DNA from: Mediterraneibacter massiliensis
GTDB taxonomy: Bacteria > Bacillota > Clostridia > Lachnospirales > Lachnospiraceae
DNA: 64,000 bases
Reading direction: 5' to 3'
Assembly: GCF_001487105.1 (NCBI RefSeq)
Contig: NZ_LN912999.1
Span: 124,001-188,000 of the forward strand
A program made the position numbers and the translations under genes. Under the pieces are notes generated by a model. That model saw only the letters and a program-made list of their open reading frames with translations, was not told the DNA's origin and searched no databases. Positions 8,614 to 17,744 of this stretch are shown piece by piece (the stretch's first letter is position 1; each line of letters opens with the position of its first letter).

Positions 8614-9666
8614 ATGAAAAAAAGAAGCAGAGTATTGGCAGCCCTTCTGGCAGGAACCATGATCATGAGCCTGGCGGCATGTGGAAGCGCAGGTTCAGAT
8701 GACAAGAAGGAGTCTGATGGCGGAAGCAAAGGTGGCTATAAGATCGGTCTGACAAACAGTTTTAATGGAAACTCTTACCGTCAGCAGATGGAAGCATATG
8801 CACAGGAAGCGGCAGATGAGCTGAAAGAATCTGGTGAGATTTCTGAATTTACGATCGTGGAGGCAAACAATGATGCTTCTAAGCAGGTACAGCAGATTGA
8901 AAACTTTATCTTGGAAGGTATGGATGCGATCATCATCGATCCGATTTCTGCTACAGCTCTGACAGGAGCCATCCAGGAAGCATCTGATGCAGGAATTCCG
9001 TGTATCATCATCAATGACGGACCGGTAGAATCTGACGCAGAACTTTGCTATCAGATCAATTTTGACACAGTTGACCAGATGGGAACTCTGACAGAATATG
9101 TGTGCGAGGCAATCGGCGGTAAAGGTAAGATCATCGAACTGAGAGGAACTGCTGGAGCAGAGTTTGATAATATTGCGCATGAAGGTGTTATGAAGACATT
9201 AGAGAATTACCCGGACATCGAGGTTGTCGCAGAGGTCTATACAGACTGGACAGGTTCTAAAGCGCAGTCAGAGTTGGCTTCTGTCCTTCCGACACTGGAT
9301 CAGGTAGACGGAGTCGTGACACAGGGTGGAGATTCTTACGCAGCTGTACAGGCATTTGAAGCAGCTGGCATGGACCTTCCGGTCATTGGCGGAGACAACA
9401 GAGGGTATTTCCTGAAATGGTGGGCAAATGAAGCGCCGGAAGGATACGATACACTTTCTGTTTCTTCCAATCCATGGGATGGAGCGACAGGCGTATATGT
9501 AGCCTGTGATATCTTGAGCGGCGAATATGATATTCCAAATGAAATGATTCATCCGTTTGCGGTTGTGACAAAAGATCAGGTACAGGATTACAAAGACATG
9601 GGAGATGAGGAGATTGGAACTCCTACATACGACCGTGACTGGGTAAGAGAGAACTTATATAAATAG
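8614..9666 (+). CDS. Sugar ABC transporter substrate-binding lipoprotein (RbsB-like)
   Basis: A 350-residue exported lipoprotein. The signal peptide ends in the lipobox LAAC (Cys at residue 23), followed by a Ser/Gly/Asp-rich linker and a Peripla_BP_4-type fold. GLTNSFNGNSYRQQMEAYAQEAADELK opens the fold, DPISATALTGAIQEASDAGIPCIIINDGPV is the typical mid segment, and VIGGDNRGYF lies near the hinge. It is the first gene of the operon that runs to the alcohol dehydrogenase. A hairpin follows at once, suggesting the binder is made in excess over the permease. The ligand (sugar, polyol or related) is not determined by the sequence. Confidence 0.9.
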   Translation: MKKRSRVLAALLAGTMIMSLAACGSAGSDDKKESDGGSKGGYKIGLTNSFNGNSYRQQMEAYAQEAADELKESGEISEFTIVEANNDASKQVQQIENFILEGMDAIIIDPISATALTGAIQEASDAGIPCIIINDGPVESDAELCYQINFDTVDQMGTLTEYVCEAIGGKGKIIELRGTAGAEFDNIAHEGVMKTLENYPDIEVVAEVYTDWTGSKAQSELASVLPTLDQVDGVVTQGGDSYAAVQAFEAAGMDLPVIGGDNRGYFLKWWANEAPEGYDTLSVSSNPWDGATGVYVACDILSGEYDIPNEMIHPFAVVTKDQVQDYKDMGDEEIGTPTYDRDWVRENLYK

Positions 9667-9672
9667 TAGGGA

Positions 9673-9717
9673 AACAGCCAGGCCGCAAAAGGCAGTACAA
9701 GGTCTGGCTGTTCTTAT
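9673..9717 (+). terminator. Intra-operon hairpin, partial terminator after the binding protein
   Basis: The stem AACAGCCAGGCC / GGTCTGGCTGTT (one G-U type pair) is followed by CTTATATT. It lies between the binding-protein gene and the cyclase gene with no new promoter visible behind it, so it more likely attenuates than ends the operon. Confidence 0.7.
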
Positions 9718-9740
9718 ATTCAGAAAAGAGGGAGATACAC

Positions 9741-10445
9741 ATGAACGAACAGATTATACCTTTGATGCAGCAGGTGATGGACAGCGCCGATGTGATCGAC
9801 TTAAGCTATACGATGGAGCCGGGGATGCCGGTCTGGCCTACTCATGCAAGATTTGGAGCGATTATTTATGAGACATATGATGAAGGAGCTGTTTCTCTGC
9901 ATAGACAAATAAATTTCGGAGAACATACGGGAACTCACCTGGATGCGCCTAAACATTTTATAAAAGGCGGAGCATCTATCGAAGAAGTAGATGTCAGAAC
10001 TGTCATTGGCAGAGGTGTGAAGATAGACGCCTCTTTTCTGGAGCCTTGCGGGGTATATACATTGGATATGCTTAAGAAGTTTGAAGAAGAAAACGGAGAA
10101 ATCAAACAGGGAGACGTTATCCTTCTGCATTTCGGCTGGGAAGAAAAATACGGTACAGGAAAAGATGCAGAAGAATTTTTAAAAGATTGGCCAGGTCTGG
10201 GAGGGGATGCAGCACAGTATTTACTGGATAAAAAAGTAGCCTCTGTAGGTACAGATGCTCTTGCCTTAGATCCTTTTGGCAGTGAAACATATCCCTGTCA
10301 TTATATTCTGCTCGGCAGCGGAGTGCCGATTATAGAGAATCTGACAAATTTGCGGAAACTTCCGGTATTTTCGTATGTGATAGGACTGGCGAATAAGATC
10401 AAAGACGGATCAGCCTCTCCGATAAGAGTGATCGCATTGACATAG
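9741..10445 (+). CDS. Cyclase-family (kynurenine formamidase-like) metallohydrolase
   Basis: A 234-residue cytoplasmic protein of the PF04199 cyclase family, which hydrolyses amides or lactones using a divalent metal. The diagnostic H-x-G-T-H-x-D-x-P-x-H-F box appears as HTGTHLDAPKHF (about residues 56-67). The C-terminal VGTDALALDPFG and GSGVPIIENLTNL segments are also typical. True kynurenine formamidase is unlikely, since no tryptophan-catabolism gene is near. It lies inside a sugar-uptake operon with an alcohol dehydrogenase, so a lactone- or amide-opening step on an oxidised sugar is a possible role, as inference only. Confidence 0.8.
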   Translation: MNEQIIPLMQQVMDSADVIDLSYTMEPGMPVWPTHARFGAIIYETYDEGAVSLHRQINFGEHTGTHLDAPKHFIKGGASIEEVDVRTVIGRGVKIDASFLEPCGVYTLDMLKKFEEENGEIKQGDVILLHFGWEEKYGTGKDAEEFLKDWPGLGGDAAQYLLDKKVASVGTDALALDPFGSETYPCHYILLGSGVPIIENLTNLRKLPVFSYVIGLANKIKDGSASPIRVIALT

Positions 10446-10468
10446 AAATCAGAAAGGAGCTTAAAAGA

Positions 10469-12922
10469 GTGAAAAGAACAGAAACACAGACTCCTTACAT
10501 AGAGTTATCGGGGATCGATAAATTTTTCGGCATTACAAAGGCATTGCAGAAGATTGATCTTCAGATATTCGCAGGAGAAGTAATCGGATTGGTCGGACCT
10601 AATGGGGCGGGAAAATCTACGATGATGAAAGTACTGACGGGAGTACTTCCGCCGACTGCGGGAAAAATCATAGTAGAAGAAAAAGAAATGACAAAATATA
10701 CGACAAAAGAAGCGAAGGAGATTGGAATTTCCTGCGCATATCAGGATCTGTCGTTATGTACAAACTTGAGTGTTTATGAAAATTTTGCCATGCTGAATGT
10801 AGATCATGGCCTTGTGACAAAACCGGGCTGGAGGAAAAAAGCCAAAAAAGAGGCAAAAGATCTGCTGGAAAAATATTTCCCAGGCAATCACATCGATGTG
10901 ATGAAATCTGTGGAACGCCTCACACTTGCGGAGAGACAGATTGTAGAGATTTGTAAGACACTGATGACAGACAACTTAAAAGTACTCGTTCTCGATGAGC
11001 CTACATCTGCCTTATCAACAGATAAAGCAGAGCAGCTTCATAAAGTAGTGGAAGAATTGAGCGAAAAAGGAACTGCAGTTATCTATATTTCACATAAGCT
11101 GGATGAAATACGGAAAGTGTCTGACCGGATCGTGATGATGAGAAATGGGATGAATTCCGGCGAATGCGACCCGGATGAGATCACAACAGAACAGCTTGTA
11201 GAAATGTTAGGCGGCGCAGGAACGAAAAAGGCGGCGGAAAAAGTTCTGTCAGAAGAAAGTGACCAGACATCGCAAGTAGCGGCACAGATAAAGGATTATA
11301 CAGGGAAAGGCCTGTATAATATCAATATGCACGTGAACAGAGGCGAGATCGTGGGGATCTCCGGATTGGTAGGCTCTGGACAGACAGCTCTTTTAAATCT
11401 TTTGTATGATTCTAAAAAATATAAAGGAAAAGAGAAAAAAGGCGTCGTTTTGAATACCTCTGTTTCTTATGTAAGTGGAGACAGAGCGAAAGAAGGCGTT
11501 TTCCATCTGTGGGATATTTTTGACAATACGATCATCGGGAATTTGGATCAGGTAAAAACAGGCGTATTTCTGGATAAGAAGAAGTCAGAAGGCCTGGCGC
11601 AGACTTGGTATGACAAGCTGAAATTTAAGGCAGAAGGAATCCACAGTCCGATTATGTCTTTAAGCGGAGGAAATCAGCAAAAGGCGTTGATCGCCAGAGG
11701 AATTGCTTCTGGCGCTGAGCTGATCATTTTAAATGACCCGACGGCGGGCGTCGATATTGAGACAAAGCAGGAGATATATGGTCTTCTTGAAGAGGCGAAA
11801 AAAGCAGGTAAGGCAGTGATCCTCTATTCTACGGAAGATGCGGAGATCGAGATCTGTGACCGTGCGTACATTATGCATGAGGGAGAGATTACAGAAGAAT
11901 TAAAGAAAGAAGAGATCACCGTTGCCAATATCGTAAAAGCTTCTTTTAAAGATGTAAAACATAAGAAAGTGACAGAAGAAAAGAAAGAAGGTATGGTACA
12001 CAGGATTCTGACTTCTCGGGTATTGCTTCCGGTAGCTGCTATGATCATTATGATTCTTTTGAATGCTTCTATGAATCCAAGGATTCTTTCTTACATGGGA
12101 ATGCGTATGTTGGTTTCCTCGGCAGTACCGCTTGTGTTTGCTGCTCTGGGACAGATGTTCATCGTCACAGCAGGCGATGTGGATATGGGAAATGGATACT
12201 CGATCGCGCTGGTCAATGTACTGGTCGGTATCATATTGACAGGAAACCCGTTGTTTGGAGTTATCAGTCTGCTTATTTTTATTGCGTCATATGCTTTGAT
12301 GGGTGCACTGATCCATGTGCGCAATATTCCTGCAATCGTGGTTACTTTAGGCGCGCAGTTTGTATGGTGGGGCATTGCGCTTGTCATCGCACCGTCTCCT
12401 GGCGGGACTTGCCCAGAATGGTTACTTGCAATTTATAAATTTGAATTTCCTGTCATTCCAATGCCGATCGTACTTTGTGTACTTGCAGGCGTATTCTGCT
12501 GGTACGTATTGTTCCGTTCCAAATACGGCATGATTTTAAGAGGAATCGGAAATAATCCATTGGCAGTGGAACGTTCCGGATGGTCCTATCTGCAGGCAAA
12601 AATGACAAACTATGCACTGGCCGGTTTTATGGTCGTTTTAGCAGGTATGGCATACACAGCAGTCTGCATGGGCGCGGACGCAAATTCATCGGCAACATAC
12701 TGTATGATGTCTATTGCGACGGTTATTCTCGGCGGCTGTGAGATGGCAGGCGGTATTGTAGCTCCGATCGGTGTTGTGTGCGGCGGGATCGCTATGTCAT
12801 TTATCACAACGATTTTGACATCATTTAGGGTAGACTCGAATTACCAGACAGCAGTGACAGGCCTGATCCTGATCGTTGTATTGGCGATTAAACTGATCAC
12901 CCATAAAAAGGAGGGAAAATAA
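10469..12922 (+). CDS. Fused sugar ABC transporter ATPase-permease
   Basis: An 817-residue protein that joins an RbsA-like double ATPase (about residues 1-500) to an RbsC-like permease (about 512-817, several membrane helices). ATPase half 1 is intact: Walker A GPNGAGKS (43-50) and Walker B VLVLDEPTSAL with D176/E177. Half 2 keeps LSGGNQQK (398-405), but its Walker A is GSGQTAL and its Walker B reads LIILNDPT, with N422 and D423 in place of Asp-Glu. In this family the two parts are usually separate genes. The start is GTG behind AGAAAGGAGC. The next gene supplies a second permease, so the channel is probably a heterodimer. Confidence 0.9.
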   Translation: MKRTETQTPYIELSGIDKFFGITKALQKIDLQIFAGEVIGLVGPNGAGKSTMMKVLTGVLPPTAGKIIVEEKEMTKYTTKEAKEIGISCAYQDLSLCTNLSVYENFAMLNVDHGLVTKPGWRKKAKKEAKDLLEKYFPGNHIDVMKSVERLTLAERQIVEICKTLMTDNLKVLVLDEPTSALSTDKAEQLHKVVEELSEKGTAVIYISHKLDEIRKVSDRIVMMRNGMNSGECDPDEITTEQLVEMLGGAGTKKAAEKVLSEESDQTSQVAAQIKDYTGKGLYNINMHVNRGEIVGISGLVGSGQTALLNLLYDSKKYKGKEKKGVVLNTSVSYVSGDRAKEGVFHLWDIFDNTIIGNLDQVKTGVFLDKKKSEGLAQTWYDKLKFKAEGIHSPIMSLSGGNQQKALIARGIASGAELIILNDPTAGVDIETKQEIYGLLEEAKKAGKAVILYSTEDAEIEICDRAYIMHEGEITEELKKEEITVANIVKASFKDVKHKKVTEEKKEGMVHRILTSRVLLPVAAMIIMILLNASMNPRILSYMGMRMLVSSAVPLVFAALGQMFIVTAGDVDMGNGYSIALVNVLVGIILTGNPLFGVISLLIFIASYALMGALIHVRNIPAIVVTLGAQFVWWGIALVIAPSPGGTCPEWLLAIYKFEFPVIPMPIVLCVLAGVFCWYVLFRSKYGMILRGIGNNPLAVERSGWSYLQAKMTNYALAGFMVVLAGMAYTAVCMGADANSSATYCMMSIATVILGGCEMAGGIVAPIGVVCGGIAMSFITTILTSFRVDSNYQTAVTGLILIVVLAIKLITHKKEGK

Positions 12923-12923
12923 A

Positions 12924-13856
12924 ATGAAAAAAATAATGACGAAGTATGCATTTATATGGCCGCTTCTCGGCTCCGTCCTTTTATGGATCGCAATTTCAGT
13001 CGTATCTGGAAAATTCAGTGTCGGACAGATATTTTCCAGTGCAAAACTTTGCTCATTTGCCCTTCTTTTGGCATTGGGACAGATGATTGTCGTAACAAGC
13101 GGTGAAGGCGCGATCGATCTGTCACAGCAGTATATACTGACATTGGCAGCATACATATCTTGCGATCTGATGCAGTACAATGTTCTTGTCGGGATCGTGG
13201 CGGCAGTTGCTGTAGGAGCACTGTGTGGACTGGTAAATGGATTGATCAATATCTATCTGAAGGTTCCGGCAATGGTGACGACACTTGCCACAGGATACAT
13301 TATTTTTACCATTGTACTTGTATTAGCGCCGGGCATGAAGACGCTGCCGGATAAAGGATTTGTAGATTTTATCAATCTGCATGCAGGTGGTTTTTCTATG
13401 CTGACGGTAATCTGTCTCGCAGTGGCAGTACTTCTGGCATTGCTCCTATATAAGACAAAATATGGAAAACAACTTCATGCAGTAGGACAGAAAAGAATTG
13501 CTGCAAAATATGCAGGGATCAATGTAAACAGGGTCGTTATCACAGCCTTTGTATTGGGCGGCGCGCTGTGCGGCCTTTCCGGTACACTGTGCGGCGCGTT
13601 TAATGGAGGCGCTTTCCAGGATATGGGAACGACGTATTTCCTGCCATCCATTGCAGCGGCATTTGTAGGAGGTACCGCTGCTTCCGGAGGAAAATCGAAC
13701 GTAGCAGGTGTATGTCTGGGCGCTTTGATGATGTATCTGCTCACGACATTTTTAAATGCCGCGAGTCTGTCGGTCGGCATGCAGAGACTGATCCAGGGAG
13801 CGGTACTTGTATTGATATTGGTTGCTTCTGTTTCCAATGACGCAAAGAAAAGTTAG
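12924..13856 (+). CDS. Sugar ABC transporter permease (RbsC-like)
   Basis: A 310-residue integral membrane protein of the BPD_transp_2 family with eight or more hydrophobic helices. SGEGAIDLSQQYILTL corresponds to the conserved GGIDLSVG region, and GKSNVAGVCLGALMM to the late conserved stretch. It starts one base after the previous stop codon, so translation is coupled. It should pair with the permease half of the fused protein at 10469. Like that half, its SGEGAIDLS box departs from the family norm (GGIDLS), which fits a specialised pair. Confidence 0.9.
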   Translation: MKKIMTKYAFIWPLLGSVLLWIAISVVSGKFSVGQIFSSAKLCSFALLLALGQMIVVTSGEGAIDLSQQYILTLAAYISCDLMQYNVLVGIVAAVAVGALCGLVNGLINIYLKVPAMVTTLATGYIIFTIVLVLAPGMKTLPDKGFVDFINLHAGGFSMLTVICLAVAVLLALLLYKTKYGKQLHAVGQKRIAAKYAGINVNRVVITAFVLGGALCGLSGTLCGAFNGGAFQDMGTTYFLPSIAAAFVGGTAASGGKSNVAGVCLGALMMYLLTTFLNAASLSVGMQRLIQGAVLVLILVASVSNDAKKS

Positions 13857-13867
13857 GAGGAAGATAC

Positions 13868-14887
13868 ATGAAAGGAATTCAGATCATAAAACCGGGCGAA
13901 CTAAAAGTGATTGAAATGGAGAAGCCGGTGATCACAGAAAAGAACAATATCCTGGTGAAAATGAAGGCGGCAGGTATATGTGGTTCTGACGTTGGAATCT
14001 ATCATGGAACGAATGCGGCCGCTACCTATCCTCGTGTGATCGGGCACGAGATGGTAGGTGTGGTAGAAGAAGTGGGTACAAATGCCACACATTTAAAACC
14101 GGGGGACAGAGTGATCATAGACCAGGTCGTAAACTGCGGACACTGCTATGCGTGCCGTAAGGGAAGAGGAAACGTATGCGGAAACTTAAAAGTACGCGGC
14201 GTGCACATTGACGGAGGATACAGGGAATACATGGCAGTGCCGGAGCAGGATTGCTATGTGCTGCCGGAGGGATTGTCAGATACAGAAGCGGTCATGATCG
14301 AACCTACGACGATCGCTATACAGAGCTGTTCCAGAGCAGAACTGTGTGAGGAGGATACACTGCTTCTCTTAGGCTGCGGAGCTCTTGGAAGCTCGATCCT
14401 AAAGATCGCGAAACTGAGCAAGGCGAAGATCATTGTGGCAGATATTGTAGAAGAAAAGCTGCAAGAGGCGCTAAAAAACGGCGCAGACTATGCGATCCAT
14501 ATAGGGAAAGAAGATGTGGTGGAGAAAGCGAAAGAACTGACAGATGGCTATGGCCCTACAGTTTCCATAGACGCAGCCTGCACAAAGGATTCCCTGCTGA
14601 CGCTTTTGCAGGCGACGGGGAATGCAGGACGTGTGATGACAATGGGATTTTCTATTGCACCTACAGAGGTGAACCAGTTTGCCATCACATCAAAAGAGCT
14701 GGATGTGAGAGGTTCCAGACTGCAGAACAAGAAGTTCCAGACGGCGATCGACCTGATCAAGGAAGGGAAGCTGGATTTGAGCGGGACGATCTCGCATACA
14801 TACCCCTTTGAAAAAGCACAGGAAGCCTTTGATTTCATAGATACAAAAGATCCGTCGATCCGTAAGATCGTATTGACATTTGCATAA
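13868..14887 (+). CDS. Zinc-dependent alcohol/polyol dehydrogenase (MDR family)
   Basis: A 339-residue cytoplasmic NAD(P)-dependent oxidoreductase. The catalytic zinc ligands are C38 (CGSDVGIYHG) and H60/E61 (GHEMVG). The structural zinc has four cysteines, C90, C93, C96 and C104 (CGHCYACRKGRGNVC). The Rossmann motif is GCGALG at about residue 170. It resembles the threonine/sorbitol dehydrogenase branch. As last gene of the GntR-controlled uptake operon it probably oxidises, or reduces, the imported compound or its breakdown product. A lactaldehyde-reductase role for the neighbouring fucose pathway is possible but less likely, since fuc genes sit in a separate unit. The shared terminator follows. 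Confidence 0.88.
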   Translation: MKGIQIIKPGELKVIEMEKPVITEKNNILVKMKAAGICGSDVGIYHGTNAAATYPRVIGHEMVGVVEEVGTNATHLKPGDRVIIDQVVNCGHCYACRKGRGNVCGNLKVRGVHIDGGYREYMAVPEQDCYVLPEGLSDTEAVMIEPTTIAIQSCSRAELCEEDTLLLLGCGALGSSILKIAKLSKAKIIVADIVEEKLQEALKNGADYAIHIGKEDVVEKAKELTDGYGPTVSIDAACTKDSLLTLLQATGNAGRVMTMGFSIAPTEVNQFAITSKELDVRGSRLQNKKFQTAIDLIKEGKLDLSGTISHTYPFEKAQEAFDFIDTKDPSIRKIVLTFA

Positions 14888-14891
14888 CCAT

Positions 14892-14934
14892 AAAATACCT
14901 GGGCGCTTAGAAAGAAGCGCTCAGGTATTTTTTT
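14892..14934. terminator. Bidirectional terminator between the dehydrogenase and the AraC gene
   Basis: A 17-bp stem (AAAATACCTGGGCGCTT with AAGCGCTCAGGTATTTT, one mismatch) is flanked by A and T runs on both sides. It serves the convergent genes and even contains the AraC stop codon (14907-14909). Confidence 0.9.
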
Positions 14935-15761
14935 GGCGTGATGCCTTTGTATTTTTTGAAGGTCTTGATGAAATAGCTGATGTCATTAAAGCCACAGCTT
15001 AAGGCAACTTCCGTGATGGAATCATTGGAAGTGACCAGTTTAAAACAGGCTTGTTCGATCCGATAATAGTTTAGATAGTCGATGGGGGTGCGGTGTGTCA
15101 TCTCATGGAAGAAACGACAGAAGTACTTCGCGTTCATACCGGCTTCTTTTGCCAATATATCCAAGGTCAGACACTGGTCATAAGAGGTTTCAATGATCTC
15201 CAACACCTTTTTTAATTGTTCGACACGCCGGTCATTCTTCTGAGATACTCTATCTGCGGGGATGTACAGGTGATGACTGAAGATATAACCAAAAAATTGA
15301 TACAAGGAACCAATGACCGTCAGCTCATACCCGTCCGATTTCCCACGCATAGCTTCAAATAGGAATTTTATGATCTCATGCAGCTCCTCATCACAGTCGG
15401 TAATATGATGATAGATCTGGATCGCGTTGTTCTCGATCTTTTTGAAAAATTTTTCGCCTGCATGATTGGACGATAAAAGAGTGCTGAGGTTAAAGACGAT
15501 ACATTCATAGACACAATGATCGGGAATACCGCCGTGGAGTGCGCCGCTTGGTACGAAGATGATATCGCCGCTTCCGGCTGTAAATTCAGAATCCCCAAAG
15601 GTCATCGTTAATTGCCCCTTGATAATGCGGATGATCTCATATTCGATATGCCAGTGATAAGACATCTCGTAGCGGGGATGACTTGCGGTGACATGATAAA
15701 ACTCGATCGGAAAATCAAAAGTTCCGTGTTTTTTTTCTTCACGGTACTTAATATACTTCAT
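14907..15761 (-). CDS. AraC-family regulator with cupin sensor domain
   Basis: A 284-residue cytoplasmic regulator. The N-terminal cupin barrel is marked by SYHWHIEYEIIRIIKGQ and GDIIFVPSGALHGG (about residues 33-80). The C-terminal double helix-turn-helix has LAKEAGMNAKYFCRFFHEMT and EVALSCGFNDISYFIKTFKKYKGITPKKY. It is divergent from fucI with overlapping promoters, so activation of fucI-kinase by L-fucose or a derivative is the natural reading. In this position it resembles FucR/RhaS-type activators functionally, though the cupin plus HTH layout is general. Confidence 0.9.
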   Translation of the reverse strand: MKYIKYREEKKHGTFDFPIEFYHVTASHPRYEMSYHWHIEYEIIRIIKGQLTMTFGDSEFTAGSGDIIFVPSGALHGGIPDHCVYECIVFNLSTLLSSNHAGEKFFKKIENNAIQIYHHITDCDEELHEIIKFLFEAMRGKSDGYELTVIGSLYQFFGYIFSHHLYIPADRVSQKNDRRVEQLKKVLEIIETSYDQCLTLDILAKEAGMNAKYFCRFFHEMTHRTPIDYLNYYRIEQACFKLVTSNDSITEVALSCGFNDISYFIKTFKKYKGITPKKYLSASF

Positions 15762-15823
15762 CTGTATCCTCCTTTCATTTAAAAGCAGAAGATTTAAAAG
15801 TGAATATTATTATATTTTTTTCT

Positions 15824-15862
15824 ATTATACCACAAGAATTAGTGAAATGTCAGGCTTATAAT
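15824..15862. promoter_or_regulatory. Overlapping divergent promoters of araC and fucI
   Basis: Minus strand: CTGACA (15848-15853) and TATAAT (15824-15829), spacer 18, for the AraC gene. Plus strand: TATAAT (15857-15862) for fucI, with no recognisable -35 box at the right distance. The fucI promoter thus looks activator-dependent and shares DNA with the regulator promoter. Confidence 0.65.
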
Positions 15863-15936
15863 AAAGGAAAATAAAACAATTTGATTTCTTTCGCAGATGA
15901 AAAAGGCGAAAGGCGAGAAAGAAGGAGGAAGTAAAA

Positions 15937-17733
15937 ATGGCAGAGAGCAGATTGATCGGAAGTTACCCAGTGATCGGTATCAGACCTACAATAGACGGAC
16001 GGCGCGGCGCATTGGATGTAAGAGGTTCTTTGGAAGAACAGACAATGAACATGGCGCAGTCAGCAGCAAAACTTTTCAGAGAAAATTTAAGATATTCTAA
16101 CGGAGAACCGGTAAAAGTGGTGATCGCAGATTCTACGATCGGACGTGTAGGCGAGAGTGCTGCATGTGCGGATAAATTCAAAAAAGAAGGTGTAGACATC
16201 ACAGTGACAGTGACACCTTGCTGGTGCTATGGTTCAGAGACGATGGATATGGATCCGCAGACGATCAAGGCGGTATGGGGATTTAACGGTACAGAAAGAC
16301 CGGGCGCAGTATATCTGGCTTCTGTCCTGGCAACACATGCACAGAAAGGCCTGCCGGCATTTGGTATCTACGGACATGATGTACAAAACGCAGATGCGAC
16401 AGAGATCCCGGAAGACGTACAGGAAAAATTATTGCGGTTTGGCCGTGCTGCAGTTGCAGCAGCTTCTATGCGCGGCAAATCTTATCTGCAGATCGGTTCT
16501 ATCTGTATGGGAATCGGCGGCTCCATCATTGATTCAGACTTTATCGAGTCTTATCTTGGCATGCGGGTAGAGTCAGTAGATGAGGTAGAGATTATCCGCC
16601 GTATGACAGAAGGTATTTATGACGAAGAAGAATTTGCAAAGGCATTGAAATGGGCAAAAGCGACATGCAAGATCGGATTCGATAAAAATCCAGAAGAATT
16701 ACAAGCTTCACCGGAGAAAAAAGAAGAACAGTTTGAATTCGTAGTAAAGATGGCAGTGATCATCAAAGACCTGATGAACGGAAATAAAAATCTGCCGGAA
16801 AAATTCTCAGAGGAAGCAATCGGACACAATGCCATCGCAGCAGGTTTCCAGGGACAGAGACAGTGGACAGATTTCTATCCGAACGGAGACTTTGCAGAGG
16901 CAATGCTCAATACTTCTTTTGACTGGAATGGAGCGAGAGAACCATACGTTCTTGCTACAGAAAATGATGTGCTCAATGGTCTTGGTATGCTGTTTATGAA
17001 GCTTTTGACGAACCGTGCACAGATCTTTGCGGATGTACGTACATACTGGAGCCCGGAAGCAGTAAAAGAAGCGGCAGATTACGAATTAGAAGGCGTTGCG
17101 AAGGAAGCGGGCGGATTTATCCACTTGATCAACTCCGGCGCTGCTTGTCTGGATGCTTGTGGAGAGGCAAAAGATGAGAATGGCAATGGTGTTATGAAAG
17201 AATGGTGGAATGTGACAGAAGCTGACCAGAAAGCGATCATGGATGCAACCACATGGAATGCAGCTGATAACGGATACTTCCGTGGAGGCGGATACTCCAG
17301 CCGTTTTGCGACCCGTGCGGAAATGCCGGTGACGATGATCCGTCTGAACCTTGTCAAAGGCCTTGGACCAATGCTGCAGATCGCAGAGGGATGGACAGTA
17401 CATCTTCCAGAGGAAGTTTCTGATAAACTGTGGAAACGTACAGATTATACATGGCCTTGTACATGGTTCGCGCCAAGATGCAATGGCAAAGAAGGCGCTT
17501 TTAAGACGGCATACGACGTGATGAACAACTGGGGAGCAAATCATGGAGCGATCTCCTATGGACATATCGGAGCAGATTTGATCACCATGTGCTCTATGCT
17601 TAGAATACCGGTGGCAATGCACAATGTACCAGAAGAGAAAATCTTCCGTCCGTCTGCATGGAATGCGTTTGGTATGGATAAAGAAGGCCAGGATTACAGA
17701 GCATGCGCTGCATACGGGCCGCTGTATAAATAA
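15937..17733 (+). CDS. fucI: L-fucose isomerase
   Basis: A 598-residue cytoplasmic Mn-dependent ketol isomerase converting L-fucose to L-fuculose. The full-length family profile is visible: N-terminal [43 protein letters not shown], the metal-site Glu in [12 protein letters not shown] and the metal-site Asp in IFADVRTYW. The C-terminal half ends around [25 protein letters not shown]. Length matches E. coli FucI (about 591). The ATG follows GAAGGAGGAA. It is cotranscribed with the kinase 11 bases downstream. Some FucI proteins also act on D-arabinose. Confidence 0.96.
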   Translation: MAESRLIGSYPVIGIRPTIDGRRGALDVRGSLEEQTMNMAQSAAKLFRENLRYSNGEPVKVVIADSTIGRVGESAACADKFKKEGVDITVTVTPCWCYGSETMDMDPQTIKAVWGFNGTERPGAVYLASVLATHAQKGLPAFGIYGHDVQNADATEIPEDVQEKLLRFGRAAVAAASMRGKSYLQIGSICMGIGGSIIDSDFIESYLGMRVESVDEVEIIRRMTEGIYDEEEFAKALKWAKATCKIGFDKNPEELQASPEKKEEQFEFVVKMAVIIKDLMNGNKNLPEKFSEEAIGHNAIAAGFQGQRQWTDFYPNGDFAEAMLNTSFDWNGAREPYVLATENDVLNGLGMLFMKLLTNRAQIFADVRTYWSPEAVKEAADYELEGVAKEAGGFIHLINSGAACLDACGEAKDENGNGVMKEWWNVTEADQKAIMDATTWNAADNGYFRGGGYSSRFATRAEMPVTMIRLNLVKGLGPMLQIAEGWTVHLPEEVSDKLWKRTDYTWPCTWFAPRCNGKEGAFKTAYDVMNNWGANHGAISYGHIGADLITMCSMLRIPVAMHNVPEEKIFRPSAWNAFGMDKEGQDYRACAAYGPLYK

Positions 17734-17744
17734 GAGGATAAGAT

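Noticed and set aside
9741..10445. Cyclase-family gene as kynurenine formamidase (kynB)
   Set aside because: No other tryptophan-catabolism gene is nearby; the HTGTHxD motif only defines the family.
13868..14887. Zinc dehydrogenase as L-threonine 3-dehydrogenase
   Set aside because: The fold is shared, but there is no kbl partner gene and the gene belongs to a sugar-uptake operon.
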